From Hyphomicrobiaceae bacterium (GTDB lineage Bacteria > Pseudomonadota > Alphaproteobacteria > Rhizobiales > Hyphomicrobiaceae), in NCBI GenBank assembly GCA_022842785.1, contig JALHOW010000001.1:963331-1027330 (forward strand): a stretch of 64,000 nt of DNA. Direction: 5' to 3'. Under the pieces are notes generated by a model. It did no database searches, had not been told where the DNA came from, and saw only the letters and a list, made by a program, of their open reading frames with translations. Both the position numbers and the translations under genes were made by a program. Below, piece after piece: positions 32,104 through 42,027 of the stretch. Each line of letters begins with the position of its first letter. Positions within the stretch are counted from its first letter, which is position 1.

Positions 32104-32879
32104 CCCGCCTCACGGACGAGATGCTCATGGCCTATGCGGATGGCGCGCTATCCGAAGCCGAGCGCGCAGAGATCGCGGCTGCCCTCGAGAGCGATGCCGA
32201 GGCACGGTCCATCGTCGCCGAATTCCGTCGCACGGCCGAGATCTCACGCGCAGCTTTTGCGGATGTCCTCTCAGAGCCCGTGCCTGACAGGCTCGTTGAC
32301 ACGGTGCTCGGAGCGCAGACGACCACCACGAACGTCGTGGATCTGGCCCGCACGCGAAAGCCGCGCTCGACGATGTGGCGCACGGCATTGCCGCTAGCAG
32401 CCAGTGTCCTGCTCGTCATCGGCCTTGCGGCGGCATTGCTGCTGCGCCAGCAGCCCGCGTCACAACTCATTGCGCTCGGGCCGGTGCCATCCGCGACCTC
32501 CCTCGCCGATGTGCTCGAGACAAAGCCCAGTGGCACTCCCGTCGCGCTGGCGAGCCGCACGTCCGAGGGGGTCGATCGCCTGATGGTTGTCGCGACCTTC
32601 CGCGATCGCAAGGAGCGCATCTGCCGCGAGGTTGAAGCGCTCGATCCCAGCATGCAGGCGCAGATCGCGGGCGTCGCCTGTCGCGATCCCGCGAGCGGAA
32701 CATGGATTGTCGAGGGCAGCGCGCGGATCGCGGCCACGGCGCCGCCGAGCGGGCGCGACTTCACGCCCTCGGGCGCCGATCAGAAGGATGCCCTCGACGG
32801 TCTGCTCGCCGTGCTCGGGGCGACGCGCGCGCTTCCAGCCGAGGAGGAACAGGGTCTTTTGGCCCGGGGCTGGAAGTGA
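32100..32879 (+). CDS. Anti-sigma factor, membrane-anchored
   Basis: This 259-aa protein has an N-terminal cytoplasmic part (TDEMLMAYADGALSEAERAE, anti-sigma domain fold) without the HxxxCxxC zinc motif. A single membrane helix lies near residues 98-116 (ALPLAASVLLVIGLAAALLL), and a periplasmic domain of about 140 residues with two Cys follows (ERICREVE, AGVACRDPASGTWI). It should hold the adjacent ECF sigma at the membrane until an envelope signal is sensed. The two periplasmic Cys could make the sensor redox-sensitive. It is coupled to the sigma gene by an ATGA overlap. Confidence 0.87.
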   Translation: MTRLTDEMLMAYADGALSEAERAEIAAALESDAEARSIVAEFRRTAEISRAAFADVLSEPVPDRLVDTVLGAQTTTTNVVDLARTRKPRSTMWRTALPLAASVLLVIGLAAALLLRQQPASQLIALGPVPSATSLADVLETKPSGTPVALASRTSEGVDRLMVVATFRDRKERICREVEALDPSMQAQIAGVACRDPASGTWIVEGSARIAATAPPSGRDFTPSGADQKDALDGLLAVLGATRALPAEEEQGLLARGWK

Positions 32880-32984
32880 GCACGGCCCATTCGACGACTT
32901 TCTTCGCAGCATGAGGGAATAGGCCGGCAGCCCATGCGTTCTCCGTAGGCAAGTGCCCACTAGATCAAAGCCACGGAGCCCGCC

Positions 32985-34184
32985 ATGAGCCTGACTGTCC
33001 TCATTGCCCCGAGCGGCCTCAAGGAATGCCTCTCAGCGCAGGAGGCCGCGAAGGCCATGGCCCTCGGCGTCGCCCGCGCCTGGCCCGACGCCCGCATTCT
33101 CGAGACGCCGATCGTAGATGGCGGTGAAGGTTTCACGGCGGCGCTGGCGCAGGCAACGGGCGGCAGTCTCGAGAGCATCGAGGTGATGGGCCCTGTCGGC
33201 GCTCCTGTGGCGGCTCACATAGGCTTTCTCGGGCGCGAGAGCGTCCGCACGGCGGTCATCGAGATTGCAGCGGCAGCCGGGTTGTCGCTGGTTCCTCCTG
33301 ATCGGCGCGATCCCGCAACGACGACGAGCTACGGCGTCGGCGAACTCATCCATGCCGCGCTCGATCGCGGTGCCGAGCGCATCATCGTCGGCTGTGGCGA
33401 TAGCGGCGTGAACGACGGCGGTGCCGGCATGGCGCAAGCGCTCGGCGCCCGGCTTCTCGATCAGGACGGCCATGAGATCGGACGCGGCTGCGCAGCTCTA
33501 TCCGAACTCGCGACCATCGACCTCCGCGGGCTCGACCCGCGCCTCGCGCACGTGCGCATCGATGCGGCGGTCAATCCGCATAACGCGCTGCTCGGCGCCC
33601 GCGGTGTCACGCGTGTCTATGGGGCTCAGAAGGGGGCGGCTCCCGAACAGATCGCGGTTCTCGAGCGGGCGCTCGCAAACTTCGCGACGCGCCTCGCCGA
33701 GGCGACCGGCGTCGATGTCGCCGCCCTGAAGGGGGCAGGTGCATCGGGCGGCATCGGCGCCGGTTTGGCTGCGATCTGCGGAGCCACCCTCCATCCGCGC
33801 TACGACATGGTCATGCGCTACACGCGCTTCGATCGCCTGCTTCCCGAAGCCGATCTCGTGCTCACTGCGGAAGGAGCACTGGACGGACAGACACCCTACG
33901 GCAAAGTGCCGGCCGAGGTCGGGCGCCGCGCGCTAGCGCTCGGCATTCCGGTGATTGCACTCGCCGGCTGTATCGGCCGGGGCGCGGACATCAATCTCGC
34001 GCACGGCATTGCTGCCTACCACAGCATTCTCACGCGCCCGTCCACACTCACAGAAGCGACACACGACGCCGCTGCGTTGCTCGCCGAGGCAGCCGAGCAG
34101 ACTGTGCGCACCGTAGGTGCCGGCCTCATGATCGCGCGCCGGGGGGCAGAGCAAAACGCCGAGCCCCTTCGCTGCTGCGCCTGA
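32985..34184 (+). CDS. Glycerate 2-kinase (GarK/GlxK family)
   Basis: This 399-aa kinase phosphorylates glycerate with ATP, feeding glyoxylate/serine-derived carbon to glycolysis. The family marks are LIAPSGLKECLSAQEAAKAM, PIVDGGEGFTAAL, IIVGCGDSGVNDGGAGMAQA, GAGASGGIGAGLAAICGA, and LVLTAEGALDGQTPYGKVPA, all in the right order for GK-II. The start at 32985 follows a normal spacing from the anti-sigma gene. The C-terminal 20 residues are poorly conserved. A downstream ppdK (39 kb) would use the same three-carbon pool. Confidence 0.9.
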   Translation: MSLTVLIAPSGLKECLSAQEAAKAMALGVARAWPDARILETPIVDGGEGFTAALAQATGGSLESIEVMGPVGAPVAAHIGFLGRESVRTAVIEIAAAAGLSLVPPDRRDPATTTSYGVGELIHAALDRGAERIIVGCGDSGVNDGGAGMAQALGARLLDQDGHEIGRGCAALSELATIDLRGLDPRLAHVRIDAAVNPHNALLGARGVTRVYGAQKGAAPEQIAVLERALANFATRLAEATGVDVAALKGAGASGGIGAGLAAICGATLHPRYDMVMRYTRFDRLLPEADLVLTAEGALDGQTPYGKVPAEVGRRALALGIPVIALAGCIGRGADINLAHGIAAYHSILTRPSTLTEATHDAAALLAEAAEQTVRTVGAGLMIARRGAEQNAEPLRCCA

Positions 34185-34194
34185 ATCGACGCCG

Positions 34195-35073
34195 CTATTT
34201 CATGCCGAGTATCTGCTTGGTTTCAGCCGGGCTCGCGATCTCCCGCCCGAGCTGCCGGGCAATGCTCACGACTTCGCGGATCACGGCAGCATTCGTGGGG
34301 TATCCGAGCTCCTTGTAGGCGTAGTCGCCGATACCTATGGAGATGTGGCCTCCCGCGCCGATGATCGATCCTGCAATCCGAAACAGATTTCCGCCAAAGC
34401 CGGCCGCACTCCATTCGACATCTGATCGCGGCAGAAAGTCGAGGTGCGCACGCAGCCCCTCCGGCGTCGCCGGATGCCCGCCGATGTACTCGTTGTCGGT
34501 CATGATGAAGAGCAGATACGCCGGCTTGTCGACCAAACCCGCATCCAGAAGCGTTTGGGCAAAGCGGGTGAAGCCGATATTCCAGCACACGAGGCTCGGC
34601 TTCAGGCCCGCGGCACGAAACTCGCGCGCGAAGTGGTGCAGCGTCCCCGTCGAGTTCTTGTAGATGAGGTTGTCGCTCGTGAACCTCTTGGCGACAGGGT
34701 CATAGCGATCGACGTTGACCGAGCCCGTATCCATGGGCGCGAAATGGGGCGCGCCAGCCGGATCCTTCGCCATGCGCAGAATATGCTCGATGCGCGCCTC
34801 CGGCGGCGCATCGAGCGTGACGAAGCCCAAGGTCGGATGCACCAGAATGTCGGACGTACGCCGGATCAGGCGGACGGTCTCCGCGTAGACGGCAGGATCG
34901 TGCTCGGGTGCGCCGTCCGGCTGTCGGGCGTGGAAGTGGACGATCGATGCCCCGGCTTCGCGGCAAGCGACGGCATCGGCCGCGATCTCCTCGGGCGTAT
35001 AGGGGACATGCGCATTCCCCTCTTCCCGCATCATGTACTCGTTGATGCGCGCTTCGATGATCAGCTTCTTCAT
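34195..35073 (-). CDS. 3-keto-5-aminohexanoate cleavage enzyme family protein (BKACE)
   Basis: This 292-aa TIM-barrel enzyme condenses a beta-keto acid with acetyl-CoA to give acetoacetate and a CoA ester. Marks are KLIIEARINEYMMREEG, GASIVHFHARQPDGAPEHDP with the zinc-binding HxH pair, APMDTGSVNVDRYD, and GGHISIGIGDYAYKELGYPT near the end. The specific beta-keto acid cannot be read from sequence. I chose the ATG at 35073 because GGAGGCGAAGGCGGC stands just before it. The longer reading is rejected. It is divergent from the flavin-dependent monooxygenase gene. Confidence 0.87.
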   Translation of the reverse strand: MKKLIIEARINEYMMREEGNAHVPYTPEEIAADAVACREAGASIVHFHARQPDGAPEHDPAVYAETVRLIRRTSDILVHPTLGFVTLDAPPEARIEHILRMAKDPAGAPHFAPMDTGSVNVDRYDPVAKRFTSDNLIYKNSTGTLHHFAREFRAAGLKPSLVCWNIGFTRFAQTLLDAGLVDKPAYLLFIMTDNEYIGGHPATPEGLRAHLDFLPRSDVEWSAAGFGGNLFRIAGSIIGAGGHISIGIGDYAYKELGYPTNAAVIREVVSIARQLGREIASPAETKQILGMK

Positions 35074-35371
35074 GCCGCCTTCGCCTCCCGGATGAATTTC
35101 CTGTTGCTGCAAGAAAGGCGGCCCATCGCGCTGCTGTCCATGAATTTGAACGCGGCCGACACCAGCTCATCCGCAGTTGCATACTTCCGCTGTCGTGCGC
35201 GCAAAACCGTGATCGCGATCCCCCATGGTCAATCTGCCCAAATCTGATGCAGACTGATCAGTGCCGCTTTTCGGCGCCTGCCCCGCGGACGACAGATACG
35301 ACCTGCCGCCGCCGAGCCAACAGGCTGTTGCCAACGATCGCGGCAGCCGATCGATACAATGGAGGAAGCTC

Positions 35372-36454
35372 ATGGAACTCGGCTATTTCACAATGCCGTC
35401 GCATCCCCCCGAGAGGCCGCTCAAGGACGGCCACGAATGGGAGTTGCAGGTTATCCGCTGGCTCGATGAGCTCGGCTACAAGGAGGCCTGGATTGGCGAG
35501 CACCACACCGCACCCTGGGAGCCGCACCCCTCGCCCGATCTCGTGGTCGCGCAGGCTCTCATGCAGACGAAGAACATCCGCCTCGGGCCTGGCGGCTTCC
35601 TTCTCCCCTATCACCACCCGGCCGAGCTCGCGAACCGCGTCGCCATGCTCGACCACATCTCGGGCGGCCGGCTCAACTTCGGCGTCGCGGCTTCGGGCCT
35701 GCCGAGCGACTGGGAAATGTTCAACGTCGATGGGACGAGCGGCGTCAATCGCGATATGACGCGCGAGGCGCTCGATATCATTCTCAAGATGTGGTCGACG
35801 AACGAGCCCTTCGTGTACGAGGGCAAGTTCTGGACCGTGAAGAACCCCGAGACGATGTACGGTTTCCTGAAACCGCACATCAAGCCGCTGCAGAAGCCCT
35901 TCCCACCCATTGGCGTCGCCGGCCTCTCGAAGGGGTCCGATACGCTCAAGCTCGCCGGCGAGCGCGGCTATATCCCGATGAGCCTCAATCTGAACCCCGC
36001 GTATGTCTCGAGCCATTGGGAGTCCGTGGAGGCGGGTGCCGCCAAGACGGGGCGCAAACCAAACCGCCGCGATTGGCGCATGGTGCGCGAAGTGTTCGTC
36101 GCCGAGACGGACGCGGAGGCCCATCGATTGTCGGTCGGCCTGCACATGGGCCGCATGATGCGCGAGTATTTCCTGCAGCTGCTCGCGAACTTCGACTTCC
36201 TCACGTACCTCAAGCACGACCAGAGCGTGCCCGACAGCGACGTCACGCCGGAGTACTGCGCGGAGCACAACTGGATCATTGGTTCGCCATCGACGGTCGC
36301 GGAGAAGATCGAGAAGATCCACGACGAGGTCGGCGGCTTCGGGCATCTGCTCGTGTTCGGCTTCGACTACATCGACCATCCGCAGGCATGGCGGAACTCG
36401 CTCGAGCTGCTGGCTAAGGAAGTTCTGCCAAAAGTGAAGCACCTCTCGGCTTGA
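35372..36454 (+). CDS. LLM class flavin-dependent oxidoreductase
   Basis: This 360-aa bacterial-luciferase-like monooxygenase uses reduced FMN supplied by a separate reductase. MELGYFTMPSHPPERPLKDG starts the barrel. AWIGEHHTAPWEPHPSPDLV holds the conserved EHH segment, IRLGPGGFLLPYHHPAELAN and RLNFGVAASGLPSDWEMFNV bind flavin, and GFGHLLVFGFDYIDHPQ closes the domain. The ATG at 35372 has GGAGGAAGCT before it. The substrate is unknown, and no flavin reductase gene is adjacent. It is divergent from the BKACE gene and ends at a strong hairpin. Confidence 0.9.
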   Translation: MELGYFTMPSHPPERPLKDGHEWELQVIRWLDELGYKEAWIGEHHTAPWEPHPSPDLVVAQALMQTKNIRLGPGGFLLPYHHPAELANRVAMLDHISGGRLNFGVAASGLPSDWEMFNVDGTSGVNRDMTREALDIILKMWSTNEPFVYEGKFWTVKNPETMYGFLKPHIKPLQKPFPPIGVAGLSKGSDTLKLAGERGYIPMSLNLNPAYVSSHWESVEAGAAKTGRKPNRRDWRMVREVFVAETDAEAHRLSVGLHMGRMMREYFLQLLANFDFLTYLKHDQSVPDSDVTPEYCAEHNWIIGSPSTVAEKIEKIHDEVGGFGHLLVFGFDYIDHPQAWRNSLELLAKEVLPKVKHLSA

Positions 36455-36471
36455 GGCCGCGCAAAACAAAA

Positions 36472-36496
36472 CGCCCGCCGGATTGTCCGGCGGGCG
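36472..36496. terminator. Strong hairpin between convergent genes
   Basis: CGCCCGCCGGA (36472-36482) pairs perfectly with TCCGGCGGGCG (36486-36496), loop TTG. On the minus strand it is followed by TTTTGTTTTGC, so it is an intrinsic terminator for the outer-membrane protein gene, and it may also stop the plus-strand monooxygenase transcript. Confidence 0.88.
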
Positions 36497-36549
36497 TGTT
36501 GCTGAATTCCGGCCGTTGGGCGCCGGCCATCCTGTCAGAAGTCCTGATA

Positions 36550-37212
36550 TCAGAACTTGTAGTTGATACCGGCGCGCACGATGTGCAGATCCTCGAAAGT
36601 GGCGCGGTTCGGAGCACCAATGCTGAAGCTCTCGCCGACATCCACGTAGAGGTACTCGGCCTTGAGGCTCCAGGCCCGGTCAAGCTTGACCTCGAGACCG
36701 CCACCGACCGTCCAGCCGGATACTGTATCGCTACCCGAGCCGCCCGGATCAGACGCCGAGACGTCAGCCATGGCGAAACCACCCGTGATGTAGGGCATCC
36801 AGCCATTCATATCGAGGCCGACGCGGCCACGAAGCGTCCAAAGCCAATCCATCGACGCGCGAGTGGCGCCATCGTTGCCGTGGACGTCGGAAAACGAGAA
36901 ATCCGTCTCGAGACCCCAGACAACCTGACCGGACTGGAAGTTGTAGCCGAGCGTGCCGCCGCCGAGAAACCCATCGGCTTCCGGGCTGCCGTACACGCCG
37001 CCTGGCGTAAAGAGGTAGCCATCAGCTGCGCCGTAGCCGCCCTGAATACCGACATAGAGACCGGTCCAGAGATAGCGCGGCGGACCGACGTCCGGCTCAT
37101 CTTTGTATGACTTGTAACGGCCGCCGAGATCGGCTGCCTGGACGGCCGGAGCCGCAACGACAAGCGCAAGGGCAGCAGCCATCACGCTCTTTGCAAGGAA
37201 ACCACGAGACAT
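36550..37212 (-). CDS. Outer-membrane beta-barrel protein (Omp25/31-like)
   Basis: This 220-aa porin-family beta-barrel has a signal peptide (SVMAAALALVVAAPAVQAAD) and then alternating strands: TGLYVGIQGGYGAADGY, GGGTLGYNFQSGQVVWGLET and RAWSLKAEYLYVDVGESF. The C-terminus is VRAGINYKF, with terminal Phe for BAM recognition. Alphaproteobacterial proteins of this kind are abundant surface proteins. I chose MSRGFLAK at 37212. The longer reading extends into the promoter. The gene has a long AT-rich upstream region and a strong terminator, so it is probably a single, well-expressed unit. Confidence 0.88.
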   Translation of the reverse strand: MSRGFLAKSVMAAALALVVAAPAVQAADLGGRYKSYKDEPDVGPPRYLWTGLYVGIQGGYGAADGYLFTPGGVYGSPEADGFLGGGTLGYNFQSGQVVWGLETDFSFSDVHGNDGATRASMDWLWTLRGRVGLDMNGWMPYITGGFAMADVSASDPGGSGSDTVSGWTVGGGLEVKLDRAWSLKAEYLYVDVGESFSIGAPNRATFEDLHIVRAGINYKF

Positions 37213-37601
37213 TCGCTTAACCCCCAGTTTGTTGTCCCCAGCTGCCGGCAAGAACGCGCCAGACTGCAACTTGGTTCACCGCTGGCTCGTGCCATGTCTC
37301 GCGCCTAGGAGATCAAGATACGAGCGGATAGCCATCAAATAGTGCTTGCTATCCGTTCACGTCAACTTAATGACGGCCTCGATTTGATGAGTTCGTCTCT
37401 GCCGTGATCAATACACAACCCGTACTGCCCATAACTGGAATGTGATTGATCCGCCTTAATTTAATTCGGGGCACTCAATCATTCCGCCATCGGATTTATT
37501 GAGCGAATCACGTTCAAGTGAATCGGGCAACTTCGCGACGCCGCCGTTCTTCACAGTTTATCCACAAGGCGCTTTTGCCTGCAGGCTATCTGCTAGCCAT
37601 C
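37213..37601. other. AT-rich upstream region of the outer-membrane protein gene
   Basis: No coding sequence is supported. The region is much richer in A and T than its surroundings, as upstream regions of highly expressed outer-membrane protein genes often are. It also contains the space after the M20 peptidase stop. Confidence 0.5.
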
Positions 37602-39005
37602 TCAGGTCGCCTCGTGACCCAGCGCTGCGAGGATGCGCGCCCAGCTCCGCGCGCCTTTGCGGAATGAGCTCAGGTTGTATTTCTCGTTCGGCGAATGGAT
37701 GCGGTCGTCTTCAAGACCGAAGCCGACCAGGAGACTGTCCATGCCGAGGACGTCGCGGAATGACTGGACGATCGGAATGGACCCGCCGAGCGCGATGAGG
37801 GGCGCCGGCTTTCCCCATTCTTCGCTCAGAGCGCGGGCAGCCTTCTCGATATAGGGCGCGGAGGTGTCGAAGGCGATGGCGGGGCTTCCGGGCCGGCTTG
37901 CGAAGTCCGCCGTGCAATCGTCTGGCAGACGCGCCTCGACGAAAGCCTTGATGCCGGCGATCACCTTCTTTGGATCCTGTCCCGGAACCAGACGGCAGGT
38001 GATTTTCACTGAAGCCTTGGACGGGATCACCGTCTTCGTGCCTACCCCCTGATAGCCGCCGGTGATGCCGTTGAATTCGAGCGTCGGGCGCGACCACGTC
38101 TGTTCCATGACAGAATAGCCCGGCTCGCCGGACGGGACGGATAGCCCAACGCCGCCGAGAAAAGCCTTGTCGTCGAAACCGAGGCTCCGCCACTGCTTGA
38201 GCTGCTTGGCCGACGGCTTGATGATGCCGTCATAGAAACCGGGCACCTGTACCTTGCCGTTCTTGTGCATGGCGCCGCAGATCTGCGTGAGGACGCGGAT
38301 CGGGTTGGCAGCCGCACCGCCGTAGAGGCCGGAATGGAGGTCGCGGTTGGCCGCCGTGATGACGAGTTCGCCGGCCGCCATGCCGCGAAGCTGCGTCGTG
38401 ATCGACGGCGTATCCTTGTCCCACTGCCCGGTGTCGCACACGAGCGCAAGATCGCGGGAAACTTCCTTGCCGTGCTTGGAGAGAAATCCCGGCAGCGATG
38501 GCGAACCGCACTCTTCCTCACCTTCCAGCAAAACCGTCACCGCGACGGGCAATTCGCCCGCGACGGACTTCCAGGCTCGCGCCGCCTCGAGGAAGGTCAT
38601 GAGCTGACCTTTGTTGTCCTCCGCGCCGCGCGCGATGATGACCTTGCCGTTGCCCTTCTCGGTCGCAATGCGCGGCTCGAATGGCGGCGTCTTCCAAAGC
38701 TCCAGCGGATCGGGCGGCTGCACATCGTAGTGGCCATAGAAAAGAACGTGCGGCATCCCAGCCGGCACCTTCGCGCGGTCGTGCGCCACAACCATCGGAT
38801 GCCCGGTCGTCGGCACGACTTTGGCCGTGGCGAAGCCAATGTCGGTCAGCTCCTTCGCGCACCATTCCGCCGCCTGCTGGCAATCCGCCTTGTAGGCTGG
38901 ATCGGTCGAGATGCTCGGAATGCGCAGAAAATCGAATAGCCGGTCCAGCGCCGCCTGCTGGTTGGAGTCGAGTGTCTTCAGAACAGTCCGGAGCTGGTCG
39001 CCCAT
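37602..39005 (-). CDS. M20 family metallopeptidase (dipeptidase)
   Basis: This 467-aa zinc dipeptidase of the M20 family has metal-site motifs [18 protein letters not shown] (His, Asp), [17 protein letters not shown] (the shared Asp), [14 protein letters not shown] (catalytic Glu pair), and VCDTGQWDK. The dimerisation-domain mark is [16 protein letters not shown]. The last metal His is in [13 protein letters not shown] near the C-terminus. No signal peptide is seen, so it is cytoplasmic. It resembles CNDP-like dipeptidases of bacteria. It is divergent from ppdK. Confidence 0.92.
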   Translation of the reverse strand: MGDQLRTVLKTLDSNQQAALDRLFDFLRIPSISTDPAYKADCQQAAEWCAKELTDIGFATAKVVPTTGHPMVVAHDRAKVPAGMPHVLFYGHYDVQPPDPLELWKTPPFEPRIATEKGNGKVIIARGAEDNKGQLMTFLEAARAWKSVAGELPVAVTVLLEGEEECGSPSLPGFLSKHGKEVSRDLALVCDTGQWDKDTPSITTQLRGMAAGELVITAANRDLHSGLYGGAAANPIRVLTQICGAMHKNGKVQVPGFYDGIIKPSAKQLKQWRSLGFDDKAFLGGVGLSVPSGEPGYSVMEQTWSRPTLEFNGITGGYQGVGTKTVIPSKASVKITCRLVPGQDPKKVIAGIKAFVEARLPDDCTADFASRPGSPAIAFDTSAPYIEKAARALSEEWGKPAPLIALGGSIPIVQSFRDVLGMDSLLVGFGLEDDRIHSPNEKYNLSSFRKGARSWARILAALGHEAT

Positions 39006-39218
39006 GCCTTGCCATCCTCGTTATCGGTGCGCCGACCGCAGCACATCATCCAGTCTATCGGCTTGCCCTCCGATGTCGTCAAGCAGACCTGCCCCTCGCA
39101 CTGCAACCTGCCTCGAGGCGGTGCGTTGCACGACATGCACTTCGCCTTTCCCCCTGCGCCCCGGCCTGATAAGCCATGCGCGCGCCTTCCGTTTGCGCCC
39201 TACGCGGGGATCCATCCT

Positions 39219-41933
39219 ATGACGACAGCCGCCAGTTCCACCCGCCGCCATGTGTATCTGTTCGGTCCCTCGCGGACCGACGGCAAGGCCGGCATGAAAA
39301 CCCTGCTCGGCGGCAAGGGCGCGAACCTCGCCGAGATGGCAGCGCTCGGCCTTCCCGTTCCACCCGGCTGCACGATCACTACCGAGGTCTGCACGGCCTA
39401 CCAGACGAACGGCGGCAAGATCCCTGATGACGTGCAGGCCGACGTGCGCGCCGCGATCGACGCGATCGGTCGCGGGGTCGGCGCGACGTTCGGCGATCCG
39501 CAAGCGCCGCTGCTCGTGTCCGTGCGGTCCGGCGCGCGCGCCTCCATGCCGGGCATGATGGACACCATCCTCAATCTCGGCCTCAACGACCAGACCGTCG
39601 AGGGACTTGCCGCGCGTTCGAACAATGCGCGCTTCGCCTACGACAGCTATCGCCGTTTCATTCAGATGTACGCCGACGTCGTGCTCGGCGTGGACCATGG
39701 CGTGTTCGAGGACATTCTCGAGAACCACAAGAACCTGAACGGCTTCTCGCTCGACACCGACCTCGACGCCGCGGATTGGAAGAAGGTCATTGCCGAGTAC
39801 AAGATGGCCATCGAGGACCAGATCGGCAAACCCTTCCCGCAGGACACGAGCGAACAACTCTGGGGCGCGGTCTCGGCCGTGTTCGGGTCATGGCAGAATG
39901 CGCGCGCGATCACATATCGCCGCCTGCACGACATCCCGGACGACTGGGGCACGGCCGTGAACATCCAAGCCATGGTGTTTGGTAACATGGGCCCGACCTC
40001 GGCGACGGGCGTCGCCTTCACGCGCAATCCCTCGACGGGCGAAAAGCAGCTCTACGGCGAGTTCCTGATCAATGCCCAGGGCGAGGATGTGGTGGCTGGC
40101 ATCCGCACGCCGCAGCCGTTGACGGAGGCCGCCCGTCAGGAGGCCGGCGAGAAAGCGCCCTCGCTCGAAGCCCTCATGCCCGAGACATTCGCCGAGCTCA
40201 CACGGATCTTCGCTCTTCTCGAGCGCCACTACCGCGACATGCAGGACATCGAGTTCACGGTGCAGGAAGGCAAGCTCTGGATGCTGCAGACGCGCGCGGG
40301 CAAGCGCACGACGGCTGCAGCTTTCCGCATTGCCGTGGAGCTTGCCCAGGAAGGCATTCTCTCGCGCGAAGAGGCACTCATGCAAATCGAGCCGGGCTCG
40401 CTCGACCAGCTCCTCCATCCGACTATCGATCCCGATGCCAAGAAGCGCATCATTGCAACGGGCTTGCCGGCTTCACCAGGCGCGGCTGCGGGCGAGATCG
40501 TTTTCGATTCCGACGAAGCAGAGGCGCTCAAAGCTCAAGGGCGCGACGTCATTCTCGTGCGCGTCGAGACGAGCCCCGAGGATATTCACGGCATGCACGC
40601 GGCGACCGGCATCGTCACGGCGCGCGGCGGCATGACCAGTCACGCGGCCGTCGTGGCGCGCGGCATGGGGCGCCCCTGCGTATGCGGCGCGAGCGCACTC
40701 AGGATCGACATGGCGGCCGGCACGCTGACGGCCAACGGCCGCACGTTCAAGAAGGGCGACCTCATCACCATCGACGGCACGGCCGGTGAGATCATCGAAG
40801 GCGCCGTTGCCATGCGCCAGCCCGAGCTCTCCGGCGATTTCGCAACGATCATGGGCTGGGCGGACAGCGTCCGTCGCCTTGGCGTGCGGGCGAATGCGGA
40901 TACGCCGCGCGATGCAGAAACCGCCCTCAGCTTCGGCGCGGAAGGCATCGGCCTTTGCCGCACCGAGCACATGTTCTTCGACGAGGACCGCATTCTCGCC
41001 ATGCGCGAGATGATCTGCGCGACCGACGAGAAGGGCCGCCGCAAGGCGCTCGCCAAGATCCTGCCCATGCAGCGCGCCGATTTCGAGCAGCTCTTCGAGA
41101 TCATGGGCGAGCGGCCCGTGACCATCCGCCTGCTCGATCCGCCGCTGCATGAATTCCTGCCGCATGAGGATCGCGAGATCGCATCGGTTTCGCAAGCGCT
41201 CGGCATCTCGCCCGCGACGCTCAAAGCCCGCGTCACCGAGCTGCACGAGTTCAATCCCATGCTCGGCTTCCGCGGTTGCCGGCTGGCCGTGCGCTATCCC
41301 GAGATCACCGAGATGCAGGCGCGCGCGATCTTCGAAGCTGCGGTCGCCGTCTCGAAGCGGACAGGCAAAGGCGTGACGCCCGAGGTCATGATCCCGCTCA
41401 TTGCCTACCGCACGGAATATGATCTGCTCGCGCGCGTTATCCGCGACACGGGACGCGCCGTCGAGAAAGAGAGCGGCGCGAAGCTCAGCTATCTCATCGG
41501 TACCATGATCGAGCTTCCGCGCGCGGCACTGAAGGCGGCCGAGATCGCTGCGGGCGAAGAGGGTGCGGAGTTCTTCTCGTTCGGCACGAACGACCTGACG
41601 CAGACCTGCATCGGCCTTTCACGCGACGATGCCGCACCGATCCTCGCGAACTACACCGAGAAGGCGATCTTCGATCAGGATCCGTTCGTCTCGATCGACC
41701 GCGAAGGCGTCGGCGAGCTGGTTGCCATCGGCACGGAGCGCGGACGCAACGTGAAGCCAGACCTCAAGATCGGCATCTGCGGCGAGCACGGCGGTGACCC
41801 GCGCTCGGTCGCTTTCTGTCATGAGACAGGTCTCGACTACGTGTCCTGCTCACCGTTCCGCGTGCCCGTCGCGCGCCTTGCCGCAGCGCAAGCGGCAATC
41901 AGCTCCACCGCCGCCACGCGCGACAAGGATTGA
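39219..41933 (+). CDS. ppdK: Pyruvate, phosphate dikinase
   Basis: PPDK interconverts pyruvate, ATP and phosphate with PEP, AMP and pyrophosphate. The 904-aa protein has the ATP-grasp domain (GGKGANLAEMAALGLPVPPG), then PFTRNPSTGE-like VAFTRNPSTGEKQLYGEFL. The swivelling phospho-His domain has GIVTARGGMTSHAAVVARGM, with the His after the S. The C-terminal PEP barrel has FGAEGIGLCRTEHMFFDEDR, EFFSFGTNDLTQTCIGLSRD and IGICGEHGGDP with the catalytic Cys. I chose the ATG at 39219, since the upstream extension is not conserved. Directly after the stop there is a second, diverged copy of the last 22 codons. Confidence 0.95.
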   Translation: MTTAASSTRRHVYLFGPSRTDGKAGMKTLLGGKGANLAEMAALGLPVPPGCTITTEVCTAYQTNGGKIPDDVQADVRAAIDAIGRGVGATFGDPQAPLLVSVRSGARASMPGMMDTILNLGLNDQTVEGLAARSNNARFAYDSYRRFIQMYADVVLGVDHGVFEDILENHKNLNGFSLDTDLDAADWKKVIAEYKMAIEDQIGKPFPQDTSEQLWGAVSAVFGSWQNARAITYRRLHDIPDDWGTAVNIQAMVFGNMGPTSATGVAFTRNPSTGEKQLYGEFLINAQGEDVVAGIRTPQPLTEAARQEAGEKAPSLEALMPETFAELTRIFALLERHYRDMQDIEFTVQEGKLWMLQTRAGKRTTAAAFRIAVELAQEGILSREEALMQIEPGSLDQLLHPTIDPDAKKRIIATGLPASPGAAAGEIVFDSDEAEALKAQGRDVILVRVETSPEDIHGMHAATGIVTARGGMTSHAAVVARGMGRPCVCGASALRIDMAAGTLTANGRTFKKGDLITIDGTAGEIIEGAVAMRQPELSGDFATIMGWADSVRRLGVRANADTPRDAETALSFGAEGIGLCRTEHMFFDEDRILAMREMICATDEKGRRKALAKILPMQRADFEQLFEIMGERPVTIRLLDPPLHEFLPHEDREIASVSQALGISPATLKARVTELHEFNPMLGFRGCRLAVRYPEITEMQARAIFEAAVAVSKRTGKGVTPEVMIPLIAYRTEYDLLARVIRDTGRAVEKESGAKLSYLIGTMIELPRAALKAAEIAAGEEGAEFFSFGTNDLTQTCIGLSRDDAAPILANYTEKAIFDQDPFVSIDREGVGELVAIGTERGRNVKPDLKIGICGEHGGDPRSVAFCHETGLDYVSCSPFRVPVARLAAAQAAISSTAATRDKD

Positions 41934-41936
41934 AGT

Positions 41937-42003
41937 GTCGCGCGCCTTGCCGCAGCGCAGGCGGCGATTGCGGCCAGCGCGGTCGGAGAGAACAAGGACT
42001 GAA
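41937..42003 (+). repeat. Duplicated 3' end of ppdK
   Basis: GTCGCGCGCCTTGCCGCAGC occurs at the end of ppdK (41868 on) and again from 41937. The second copy translates to VARLAAAQAAIAASAVGENK followed by D and a stop, against VARLAAAQAAISSTAATRDK in the gene, also followed by D and a stop. It is an imperfect tandem duplication of the gene tail with its own stop codon and no start. Confidence 0.85.
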
Positions 42004-42027
42004 GCCGGTGGGCGGCGCGCGGCGCAC

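Noticed and set aside
39009..39218. Upstream extension of ppdK
   Set aside because: The 70 residues have no similarity to PPDK and lie in the promoter region. The ATG at 39219 precedes the conserved start.
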